64,000 bases of DNA from JACPFN01 sp964406135 (GTDB lineage Bacteria > Babelota > Babeliae > Babelales > Chromulinivoraceae), in assembly GCA_964406135.1 (NCBI GenBank), contig CAYOQO010000006.1, forward strand, positions 6,674 through 70,673, read 5' to 3'. The notes under the pieces were generated by a model. It was not told the origin of the DNA. It was given only the letters and a program-made list of their open reading frames with translations, and did no database searches. Position numbers and translations under genes: made by a program. Below are positions 52,020 to 59,987 of this stretch, one piece after another. Each line of letters begins with the position of its first letter. Within the stretch, counting starts at the first letter, position 1.

Positions 52020-52880
52020 TTTCATATAACTTTGTAGTTTTTTAATATTTTTTATATCGTCTGCAAATTCATCATCACCTTTTGGTGTTTCTAAAATTTT
52101 TGCAATTTTTTTAAATTTTGGATCTTGCATTAAAAGCTTGAAGGTTGCTGGTTTTATCATGCCTTGGCCAATGTGTTCATGTCGGTCAACGCGAGAGCCT
52201 AAATTTTTTTTTGAATCATTGATATGAAAAACTTTTAATTTTGAAAGTCCAATAGTTTGATCAAATTGTTGCCATAATTTTTTGTATGTTTCTGGGGTGT
52301 CAAATGTATACCCAGATGCAAAAATATGGCACGTGTCAAGACACACCCCAATATATTTTTTCTGTGAAACATGAGAAATGATTGTTGCAATTTGCTCAAA
52401 TGTACTTCCAACGGTTGATCCTTGACCTGCCATGGTTTCAAGTAAAAGCATAACTTTTTTAGGTTTTGCTTTTTTGAATACAGTATTGATATTTTCAGCT
52501 ATAAATAGCAGCGATTCTTTTTCATTTTGGGTGTGCATTGTTCCTGGATGAAGAACTAAAAATGGAATTTGCAAAAGATCGCAACGTTGTAATTCTTCAA
52601 CAAGTGCATCAATAGATTTTGCAACAATTGATGATGTTGATGATCCTAAATTAATCAAATAAGATGCATGGGCAACAACAAGTTGAATAGTTGATTTTTT
52701 TTGTTGTGTTAAAAATTTTGAAATATCATCTTCTGAAATTTTTTTAGATTTCCATTGGCGATTACTTTTTGTAAAAATTTGAATGCAGTTTGCTCCAATT
52801 TTTTCTCCACGCAAAATTGCATGATTAAAGCCTTGAGAAATTGATACGTGAGCACCAATAAGCGACTTTTTTTGAATCAT
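52014..52880 (-). CDS. nfo: endonuclease IV (AP endonuclease)
   Basis: Zinc-dependent AP endonuclease of base-excision repair. 288 residues. 'LIGAHVSISQGFNHAI' at the start, 'IQIFTKSNRQWK', 'VVAHASYLINLGS', 'LVLHPGTMH', 'LLLETMAGQGSTVGS' (Glu ligand), 'GVCLDTCHIFASGYTF' and 'FHINDSKKNLGSRVDRHEHIGQG' are the metal-binding blocks. ATG at 52,880 gives the standard start. Lies on the strand expected to be lagging. Confidence 0.97.
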   Translation of the reverse strand: MIQKKSLIGAHVSISQGFNHAILRGEKIGANCIQIFTKSNRQWKSKKISEDDISKFLTQQKKSTIQLVVAHASYLINLGSSTSSIVAKSIDALVEELQRCDLLQIPFLVLHPGTMHTQNEKESLLFIAENINTVFKKAKPKKVMLLLETMAGQGSTVGSTFEQIATIISHVSQKKYIGVCLDTCHIFASGYTFDTPETYKKLWQQFDQTIGLSKLKVFHINDSKKNLGSRVDRHEHIGQGMIKPATFKLLMQDPKFKKIAKILETPKGDDEFADDIKNIKKLQSYMKK

Positions 52881-53009
52881 GAAAAACCTTTTATTTTTTA
52901 TTTTTTTCAAAATGATTTATTTTGACAGATTGTTGCTTTTTGTGGATAGTATTACAAATTTTATCATGACACAATTTTGAAAACAATCACGAGTTAAAAA
53001 GAAATAAAT

Positions 53010-54893
53010 ATGAAATTTTTGCGATCACTGTCTGGTTTTTCCAGGATTATTTTTGTTGTGTATTTTTTTACCGTTACACATTTTTTGAAATGTGGCACGT
53101 GGAATTTTAACGAAGATTTTCGTTTAAAATGTCACGGTGTTTCAGTTGCAGAGTTTTACAATAGTGCAAATACTAATTTGCTGAATTCGACAGTTGGTGA
53201 AGATGAAATTATGTATATTCTTTCAACTATTGATTATTATCTTCATGCAGATTATGGCGACATTAAAAATCCGCGATTAAGTTTTTACACAGATTTGCGA
53301 TTTCGTTTTTCATGGGGTTCTTCTGCTGAAACGTCAATGTTTAGTAGTTCTTTTGCGCTTGTAGATACGACTCAATCTATTAAAGGTGCAAAAATGAATC
53401 GACATTTGATGTGGATGCGTGAAGGTTGGGTTAAAATGGAAATCGGTTCAGATATTGCCAACAAAAAAAACTATGTTCAAATTGGATTAATTCCTTTTCA
53501 GCTTGGCCGAGGAATTTCTCTTGGTGCTGCATATGATGCACCAGGATTTTTGGGTTTTAACGCAGGATTTGCAATTGATGAATATGCTCCAGCAGTATTA
53601 TTGAGTGTTAATCCTGTTACATCAACAATTGTGAATGCATACTTAGCCTTAATTGATGACCGACAAACATCTTTAAATGAAAATTATGAAATAATTCGAA
53701 CTTTCGACATTAGCGCTGGATGCAAAATGCGGGGCATAAGTGAAAGATTTTATATTATTTCTTTGAGCAGTAAATCAACATTTCAAGATATTGCAGCACA
53801 ACAAAAAATAATTGTTGAACCATATGTGATGCATTTATATGCTCCGGATCGAAATTTAGAATTTGTGCATGATATAACATCAGATCTTTCTACAGCAGGA
53901 ATTGCAGTTGAAGCTGAATTTGGAAAAGTAAGTTGGGGTTTTGAATGTGGCCGTAATTTTGGAGAGGCGCATATTAAACCATGGGATCGCAATCAGATTG
54001 CTGTGCAAAAAAATGATAGTGGAGAATTGTTTGAGCAATACACAAAAATTTATGATCAAAATCCTTTAAATTCTACAGCTACTTTGGTCCCGGTAACAAC
54101 AACGAATCAATTTTATGTCAACGCTTGTCCAAAAAGTTCTTTGGAAAATGGAAAACAAATTGGTCCGAATTTATACAATGGTTTAACCAGATTTCGCCCT
54201 GAAGAAAAATTTACACTCAGTGGATATTTTTTTGTTGGTGATGTGGCGTATGAATACGTAAAAGATTATTTAACTGGAGCTTTAGGTGTTGGATATTTTT
54301 CAGGATATCCTCACGAACGAACTGATTTAAATCATTCAAACTTGGATGGAATTTTGCATCAAAATTATACGGGGTTTGCTCCTGTTCAATCGCAATATTC
54401 TGGAACTCGCATACGAAATTTGATTATGTTTAATCAAGGAATTTCTCGATATACTGTTGCAGCTCCAGAATCATCAAATCCGTTAATTAATTCAACGCAG
54501 CCATTGGTAACCGATACGCTTGATTCTACAACCAATATTGCATTTGTGGGGACACGTCTTGGATGGCAGGTGCATTCGTGGAAAGATCATAAACTTTTAA
54601 TTGCACCGAATGTAATTGGTTATTGGTCGCCTGAAGTGCCAAAAATTGCAAATCCAAGTACTAAAAAAAATGCAAAACCATTTTTAGAGATTGGTGATTA
54701 TTTAGGCACAGAGTTGAACGTTGAATTATCAATGGATATTATTCATAATTTAAAATTATCTGGATATGCAGGAGTTTTGCTTCCTGGTTCTTATTATCAT
54801 TCATTAAAAGGCACTTATTTGCGAGAACACAAGGGCAAAATTGGAGATAGTCCGGTATATATTTGCGACATTGCAATTTCTTATGTATTTTAA
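53010..54893 (+). CDS. outer-membrane beta-barrel protein, paralogue of 55021 gene
   Basis: 627 residues. Signal peptide (SGFSRIIFVVYFFTVTHFLKCG). Alternating beta strands throughout, ending in 'ICDIAISYVF', the terminal Phe expected for BAM-dependent barrels. Blocks shared with the next gene include 'YVQIGLIPFQLGRGISLGAAYDA', 'HLMWMREGWVK', 'GKVSWGFECGRNFGEAHIKPWDRN' and 'YYHSLKGTYL'. Porin or surface layer role is inferred; no specific family recognised. Confidence 0.83.
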   Translation: MKFLRSLSGFSRIIFVVYFFTVTHFLKCGTWNFNEDFRLKCHGVSVAEFYNSANTNLLNSTVGEDEIMYILSTIDYYLHADYGDIKNPRLSFYTDLRFRFSWGSSAETSMFSSSFALVDTTQSIKGAKMNRHLMWMREGWVKMEIGSDIANKKNYVQIGLIPFQLGRGISLGAAYDAPGFLGFNAGFAIDEYAPAVLLSVNPVTSTIVNAYLALIDDRQTSLNENYEIIRTFDISAGCKMRGISERFYIISLSSKSTFQDIAAQQKIIVEPYVMHLYAPDRNLEFVHDITSDLSTAGIAVEAEFGKVSWGFECGRNFGEAHIKPWDRNQIAVQKNDSGELFEQYTKIYDQNPLNSTATLVPVTTTNQFYVNACPKSSLENGKQIGPNLYNGLTRFRPEEKFTLSGYFFVGDVAYEYVKDYLTGALGVGYFSGYPHERTDLNHSNLDGILHQNYTGFAPVQSQYSGTRIRNLIMFNQGISRYTVAAPESSNPLINSTQPLVTDTLDSTTNIAFVGTRLGWQVHSWKDHKLLIAPNVIGYWSPEVPKIANPSTKKNAKPFLEIGDYLGTELNVELSMDIIHNLKLSGYAGVLLPGSYYHSLKGTYLREHKGKIGDSPVYICDIAISYVF

Positions 54894-55020
54894 ACAGGCA
54901 AAACTTTTATAAAGGCGCTGTTTATGCAGGTTCTTGTTTGACAAAGCTTATGATTTCAGGGATGCTGTAATCAGATAATAGTTATTAATTCTTAGATTCA
55001 TTTTCCATTGGATTATTTGT

Positions 55021-57093
55021 ATGAAATTTTCTTCTGTGTTCACAAGTCGAATAATTTTTTCTTTTGTTATATTTTCTTTTACATCTGCTCTGGCACTCGA
55101 AATTAAACAAAGTGATGCTGTTGTGGCCCCAGAAGCCCAAGAAGATGGCTTGAGTGAAGCATTAAATAATGCTGTAAAAAAAGAAGTTCTTGAAATTAAA
55201 AAAGTAACAACGAAGAAAAAATCTAAAAAAGATGACAATCCTGATAAAATTCAATTTAAAACTGACAATTTAACTGTTAATATTGGTGGCAAGGTTAACA
55301 ATGAAACGTTCTTTGCAAACAATATGAATTTTTTAAATGCTGATGTTGCAAATGACTCTACTGCTTTTGTTCGTACAACGTTTGACTTGTGGTCAATGCT
55401 TTCTCAGGGTAATGAAGACGAACCGCGTTTGATGTTTTATGATACGCTGCGATTTCGTTTCAAATGGGGTAGTGTGACTGATGTTAAAAGTGATGCAAGT
55501 TCAGTTACGATTTCAAACACAAAATTTGATGTTAAAGGTACTGCAACAAATAAACATTTGTTGTGGATGCGTGAATCTTGGTTGAAAGTTCGCTTGGGAG
55601 AAATTAATGAACATAATAACTATGTTCAAATTGGTTTAATTCCGTATCAGGTTGGTCGCGGTATTTCTTTAGGTGCAGCGTATGATGCATTAGGATTCTT
55701 GGGTTTTGCTCCAGGTTCATCTATTGATCAATATGCTCCAGCAGTTTTATTTAGCTTTAATCCTGTATCTGAACGTTTTGTATTTGATATCTATTTCGCA
55801 TTACTTGAAAATAAACAAACATCGCTGAGCGAAACTGAAGAAATTGTGCGAACAGGGGAATTGGGCCAAGCTTGTGGGAAGCGTGGTGTTGGTCGACAAT
55901 CATTTTTAACTGCACTGCGTAGTGATATACATATTTGGGATCAATATGATAACCGAGTTGATTTTGAACCGTATATAGTAATTCAACATGCGCCTGATCA
56001 AGATTTAGAATTTTCAAATGATGATGATTCATATTTGACAACCACCGGAGCTTCAATTGAAGGTAACTTTGGTAAAGTTAGTTGGGGTATAGAGGGTGCG
56101 CGCAATTTTGGGCAACTTGATGTTAAGCCTTGGGATCGCAACAAAACAAAAGTTGTTAGAAATAGTGATGGTATTTTGATTGAGCAGTATACAAAAGTTT
56201 ACACTTCAGATCCTGCAACAACACTTAAGCCAACATCTGCAACAATTACATCACAAGCAGCAACAATTGTTGCTGCATCACCAAAAAATCGTTTTGAAAA
56301 TGGTAAATTAATTGGAACAATTGCTGGATCTCCATCAATTGATCTTTACAATGCATTTGATCGTTTCCGTCCGGCGCAAACACGTCATGCTTCAGGATAT
56401 TTCTTTGTTGCTGACGCGACGTATGATTTTGTTCCAAAAATATTTAACGCCTCTTTGGGTGTTGGTTATGCATCAGGGTTTATTGATGAACAGCAAGATG
56501 TTAATAAATTAACTGATGCGCAGTTGCTCAACGAGCAGTTTACTGCATTTATTCCATTGCAATCTGTATACAGCGGTAAACGTTTACGTCACTTAGTTTT
56601 ATTTAACCAAGGTGTCCCTCGATTTAACGTTCGATTGCCAAATGAAAATTTGTTTAATGTCAACACGACTTCAGTATTGCAACCAGATGCAGTTAATGAA
56701 ATGACCAATATCGCATTTATTGGTACGCGATTTGATTGGAAAGTTCAAGCATTAAAAAAACATGGTGTTAACATTGTGCAAAATATTATTGCATACTGGT
56801 CGCCTGAAACAGCGCATTTCCCAACAGCAACAAAAACAGTTCAATTGAACGATTCAGAATCTGTCGTGGTAACTACAGCATCAGAACAGTCAGATAATTT
56901 TATTGGAACAGAATTTACTGTAGAATTTTCAGCACTGTTTTATGAAAAATGGAAAATGGCTGGATACTTTGGTCTATTGTTACCAGGAAAACATTATAAA
57001 GATATGTCTGGTACTCTTATAAAAAAATATAATGAAGTAACTGGTTGTGATGTTGGATATGTTGGTAACATTGGTATTGCATACTTCTTCTAA
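55021..57093 (+). CDS. outer-membrane beta-barrel protein, paralogue of 53010 gene
   Basis: 690 residues. Signal peptide (RIIFSFVIFSFTSALA). A charged Lys-rich linker (~45-75) is absent from the paralogue. The barrel has the blocks 'YVQIGLIPYQVGRGISLGAAYDA', 'HLLWMRESWLKVRLG', 'GKVSWGIEGARNFGQLDVKPWDRN', ending 'VGNIGIAYFF'. Roughly half the aligned residues match the 53,010 protein. It sits 20 bp before aspS and may share its transcript. Confidence 0.85.
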   Translation: MKFSSVFTSRIIFSFVIFSFTSALALEIKQSDAVVAPEAQEDGLSEALNNAVKKEVLEIKKVTTKKKSKKDDNPDKIQFKTDNLTVNIGGKVNNETFFANNMNFLNADVANDSTAFVRTTFDLWSMLSQGNEDEPRLMFYDTLRFRFKWGSVTDVKSDASSVTISNTKFDVKGTATNKHLLWMRESWLKVRLGEINEHNNYVQIGLIPYQVGRGISLGAAYDALGFLGFAPGSSIDQYAPAVLFSFNPVSERFVFDIYFALLENKQTSLSETEEIVRTGELGQACGKRGVGRQSFLTALRSDIHIWDQYDNRVDFEPYIVIQHAPDQDLEFSNDDDSYLTTTGASIEGNFGKVSWGIEGARNFGQLDVKPWDRNKTKVVRNSDGILIEQYTKVYTSDPATTLKPTSATITSQAATIVAASPKNRFENGKLIGTIAGSPSIDLYNAFDRFRPAQTRHASGYFFVADATYDFVPKIFNASLGVGYASGFIDEQQDVNKLTDAQLLNEQFTAFIPLQSVYSGKRLRHLVLFNQGVPRFNVRLPNENLFNVNTTSVLQPDAVNEMTNIAFIGTRFDWKVQALKKHGVNIVQNIIAYWSPETAHFPTATKTVQLNDSESVVVTTASEQSDNFIGTEFTVEFSALFYEKWKMAGYFGLLLPGKHYKDMSGTLIKKYNEVTGCDVGYVGNIGIAYFF

Positions 57094-57113
57094 TTTAAAT
57101 TGAGAAAAATTTC

Positions 57114-58874
57114 ATGAAACAAAGAACAACGTATTGTGGGCTTGTCAATCAACAGCAGGTTGGTAAAGAAATTACGCTTATGGGTTGGGTGCATCGTCGA
57201 CGAGATCATGGAGGATTAATTTTTATTGATCTTCGTGATCGTGAAGGATTGATGCAAATTGTTTTTAACTCTGATTTTGACAAAGTTGCGCATGAATTAG
57301 CACATAGCTTGCGTTCTGAATTTGTGATTGCAGTTACCGGTTTGGTTATTGCACGTGATACAAAATTAGTAAATCATGAAATGAAAACTGGAGCATTTGA
57401 ACTGCAGGTTAAATCTCTTGAAATTTTAAATAAATCAATTGCTTTGCCGTTTATGATCAATGAAACAGTTGATGTTGAAGAAGAAACACGTTTAACCTAT
57501 CGTTATTTGGATCTTCGCAGAAATGAAATGTTTGATATTTTTCGCTTGCGCAGCGAAGTTTCCTTTTTAGTTCGTGAGTATTTTAGAAGTAATGGATTTT
57601 TAGAAGTTGAAACTCCTATTTTGACGAAAAATACTCCTGAAGGTGCGCGTGAATATTTAGTTCCTTCACGGGTACATCAGCATCATTTTTATGCATTGCC
57701 ACAATCTCCTCAGATGTATAAACAGCTTTTGATGGCATCAGGATTTGATCGGTATTTTCAAATCGCTCGTTGTTTTCGTGATGAAGATTTGCGTGCAGAT
57801 CGTCAGCCAGAATTTACTCAAATTGACGTAGAGATGTCGTTTATAGAAGAAGAAAATATCATGACTATGATTGAGCAATTGTTGTCACAATTGTTTAAAA
57901 AATCAATTAATGTTGATATTCCTTCAAAATTTGAACGTATTGCGTATGATGATGCATTTGCTTGGTATGGATCAGATAAACCTGATCTTCGCTATGATTT
58001 AAAAATTCAAAAATTAAGTACACTTTTTGAGACAACAGAATTAAAATTTTTAAAAACAGTATTATTGCAAGGTGGTAAAATTGGCGCAATTCATGTTGCA
58101 GGCAAAGATTTTACTCGATCAGAGCTTGATGGTTGGGTAACGAAAGCAATGCAATTTGGTGCAAAAGGATTACTGTGGATTCGATTTAATGAACAAGGCC
58201 AAGCAGAATCTCCGGTTTCAAAATTTTTACCTGTAGATTTTTTAACGCAGGTTCAAAAAATTATTCCAACTGCAAAAGCTGGTGATGCATTATTTGTTAT
58301 TGCTGGGCCATACCAAGAAGCTTGGACGCTTTTGGGTCGTTTGCGCTGTGCAATGGCACAAGAATTACAATTGATTAACGAAAAAGAATTTAAATTTTGT
58401 TGGGTTACTGATTTTCCATTGTTTGAATATGATACAGATTCAAAATCTTGGAATTCAGTGCATCATCCGTTCACAAGTCCACAACCAGGTTGGGAAGGAA
58501 AACCGCTTGGTGAAATTAAAGCGCGTGCATACGATGTGGTATTGAATGGTTTTGAACTTGGTGGCGGTTCTATTCGAATTTCAAACATCGATTTTCAGAA
58601 AAAAATGTTTGCGTTTTTAGGTCTTGATGAAACTAAAATGCAAGAAAAATTTGGTGCACTTTTGACCGCTTTAGAAATGGGATGTCCGCCGCATGGTGGC
58701 CTTGCGCTTGGCCTTGATCGTATCATTATGCTGATGACGCAAAGCAAATCAATTCGTGATGTCATAGCATTTCCAAAAACACAAAAAGGTCATGATGCGA
58801 TGATGAAAGCACCTGGTACGGTTGAAGAAAAAGATTTAGCAATTTACGGTTTAAAATATTTACCAAAAAAATAA
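57114..58874 (+). CDS. aspS: aspartyl-tRNA synthetase
   Basis: Class II synthetase, 586 residues, bacterial type with GAD insertion. N-terminal OB domain 'GWVHRRRDHGGLIFIDLRDREGLMQIV', then motif 1/2 'ETPILTKNTPEGAREYLVPSR' and 'QIARCFRDEDLRADRQPEFTQID'. 'LNGFELGGGSIRI' and motif 3 'GLALGLDRIIMLMT' are also present. It may also charge tRNA-Asn if gatCAB exists (not visible here). Confidence 0.97.
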   Translation: MKQRTTYCGLVNQQQVGKEITLMGWVHRRRDHGGLIFIDLRDREGLMQIVFNSDFDKVAHELAHSLRSEFVIAVTGLVIARDTKLVNHEMKTGAFELQVKSLEILNKSIALPFMINETVDVEEETRLTYRYLDLRRNEMFDIFRLRSEVSFLVREYFRSNGFLEVETPILTKNTPEGAREYLVPSRVHQHHFYALPQSPQMYKQLLMASGFDRYFQIARCFRDEDLRADRQPEFTQIDVEMSFIEEENIMTMIEQLLSQLFKKSINVDIPSKFERIAYDDAFAWYGSDKPDLRYDLKIQKLSTLFETTELKFLKTVLLQGGKIGAIHVAGKDFTRSELDGWVTKAMQFGAKGLLWIRFNEQGQAESPVSKFLPVDFLTQVQKIIPTAKAGDALFVIAGPYQEAWTLLGRLRCAMAQELQLINEKEFKFCWVTDFPLFEYDTDSKSWNSVHHPFTSPQPGWEGKPLGEIKARAYDVVLNGFELGGGSIRISNIDFQKKMFAFLGLDETKMQEKFGALLTALEMGCPPHGGLALGLDRIIMLMTQSKSIRDVIAFPKTQKGHDAMMKAPGTVEEKDLAIYGLKYLPKK

Positions 58875-58883
58875 AGATTAACA

Positions 58884-59306
58884 ATGCAAAAAATAAAACA
58901 TCAAATATTTTTATTTTTTATGATGGTTACTAATTTGTGTTACACAAGTGGTAGTAATGATAAGCCTCCTTTAATTTTGCAACCTATAATTTCTCCACGC
59001 GGGACACATGTTACATATCCTGAAAATCAAACCGCTGAAAGAGATGTTGTATATGTGGTGCCTGCAAAAGCTTCCATTTTTAGATGTAACAATGGTAGGG
59101 GTGGTAGAGATTTTGTAGCAATTCAATCTATTAAGGTTTTAGTTTTAAATAATTCACACATTGCGCGCAATGTGATATTTGAAGAACCAAGATCTGAACC
59201 AGGCATTGTATATTTATTGGGAGGTTCTTCTATTGGTGGTGAAATTATTGGAGGTCGTTTGGCAGACAATAAAGAAATAGAAGCAATGCTCGAGCATGAT
59301 AATTAA
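58884..59306 (+). CDS. small secreted protein
   Basis: Unknown function, 140 residues. Signal peptide (IKHQIFLFFMMVTNLCYTSG), then a beta-rich mature part with many Ile/Val and Gly ('SSIGGEIIGGRLAD'). Nine bp after aspS, so likely in its transcript. A bidirectional terminator follows. Confidence 0.7.
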   Translation: MQKIKHQIFLFFMMVTNLCYTSGSNDKPPLILQPIISPRGTHVTYPENQTAERDVVYVVPAKASIFRCNNGRGGRDFVAIQSIKVLVLNNSHIARNVIFEEPRSEPGIVYLLGGSSIGGEIIGGRLADNKEIEAMLEHDN

Positions 59307-59385
59307 TGCTTCTAAAAAATATATGAAAAAAATAACTTAAGCTGATGTAGCAAAAATTTCGCGTAAAAATACAAAAAAATAAAAT

Positions 59386-59415
59386 AAAAAATCCCGAATT
59401 AAATTCGGGATTTTT
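59386..59415. terminator. bidirectional terminator
   Basis: AAAAATCCCGAATT-AAATTCGGGATTTTT between convergent genes ending at 59,306 and 59,437. Confidence 0.88.
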
Positions 59416-59436
59416 GTTAGCGCATGATTTATAAAA

Positions 59437-59964
59437 TTAATTAACAGCTGTACCTTCAATACCCACAATAGAACCAAGTGGCATAGACGCAACACCAATG
59501 ACTGACAATGTTGGAAAGGGAGGCGTTGTAAAATATGATGCATACACGCCACAAATGGTTCGAACGTCATTCATGTTGGTTATAGCAATAGTAACCTTTT
59601 TAAGGTTTGAAAAATCCATTCCAGCGTTGGTTAAAAGAGCTTCAATGTTGAGCATGCATTGTCGTGTAGCAAGTATTGGATCCATGATAACGGTGTTTGT
59701 TGCAGGATCGATAGGAAGTTGGCCTGCAATAAATAAAATTTCGCGTGGTTGGGGTACGTACAATCCTTGGCTGTAGTATGAACCGCCAGGTCGTGGAGCT
59801 GATCCTGTCTCTACAGATAGTGATGTTCGCACTGTTTCTTGTTCATTTAAAATGGAATCAAAATGAGGTATTTCTTCTGCTAAAGCGGTATTAAACTGAA
59901 TAGTTTCTTCTGCATGATAGGTAAAAAATGTTATTAAGCAGGTTAAAAATATTTTATGTTTCAT
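59437..59964 (-). CDS. exported RidA/YjgF-family protein lacking the key Arg
   Basis: 175 residues: signal peptide (MKHKIFLTCLITFFTYHA), a 30-residue linker, then a RidA fold ('GSAPRPGGSYYSQGL', 'LFIAGQLPIDPATN', 'QCMLNIEALLTNAGMDFSNLKKVTIAITN'). RidA enamine deaminases use an Arg in P-A-R-S; here the block is 'FPTLSVIGVASMP' (~150), with no Arg, while the later Glu ('VGIEG') is kept. Exported location plus missing Arg argue against normal cytoplasmic enamine detoxification. Confidence 0.85.
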   Translation of the reverse strand: MKHKIFLTCLITFFTYHAEETIQFNTALAEEIPHFDSILNEQETVRTSLSVETGSAPRPGGSYYSQGLYVPQPREILFIAGQLPIDPATNTVIMDPILATRQCMLNIEALLTNAGMDFSNLKKVTIAITNMNDVRTICGVYASYFTTPPFPTLSVIGVASMPLGSIVGIEGTAVN

Positions 59965-59987
59965 AATTTCCTTTTTTATTTCAAAAT

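Noticed and set aside
51904..52038. 44-codon frame starting ATGTCTCTCC across the stem-loop between infB and nfo
   Set aside because: No ribosome-binding site, runs through the hairpin and into nfo, and composition is not protein-like.
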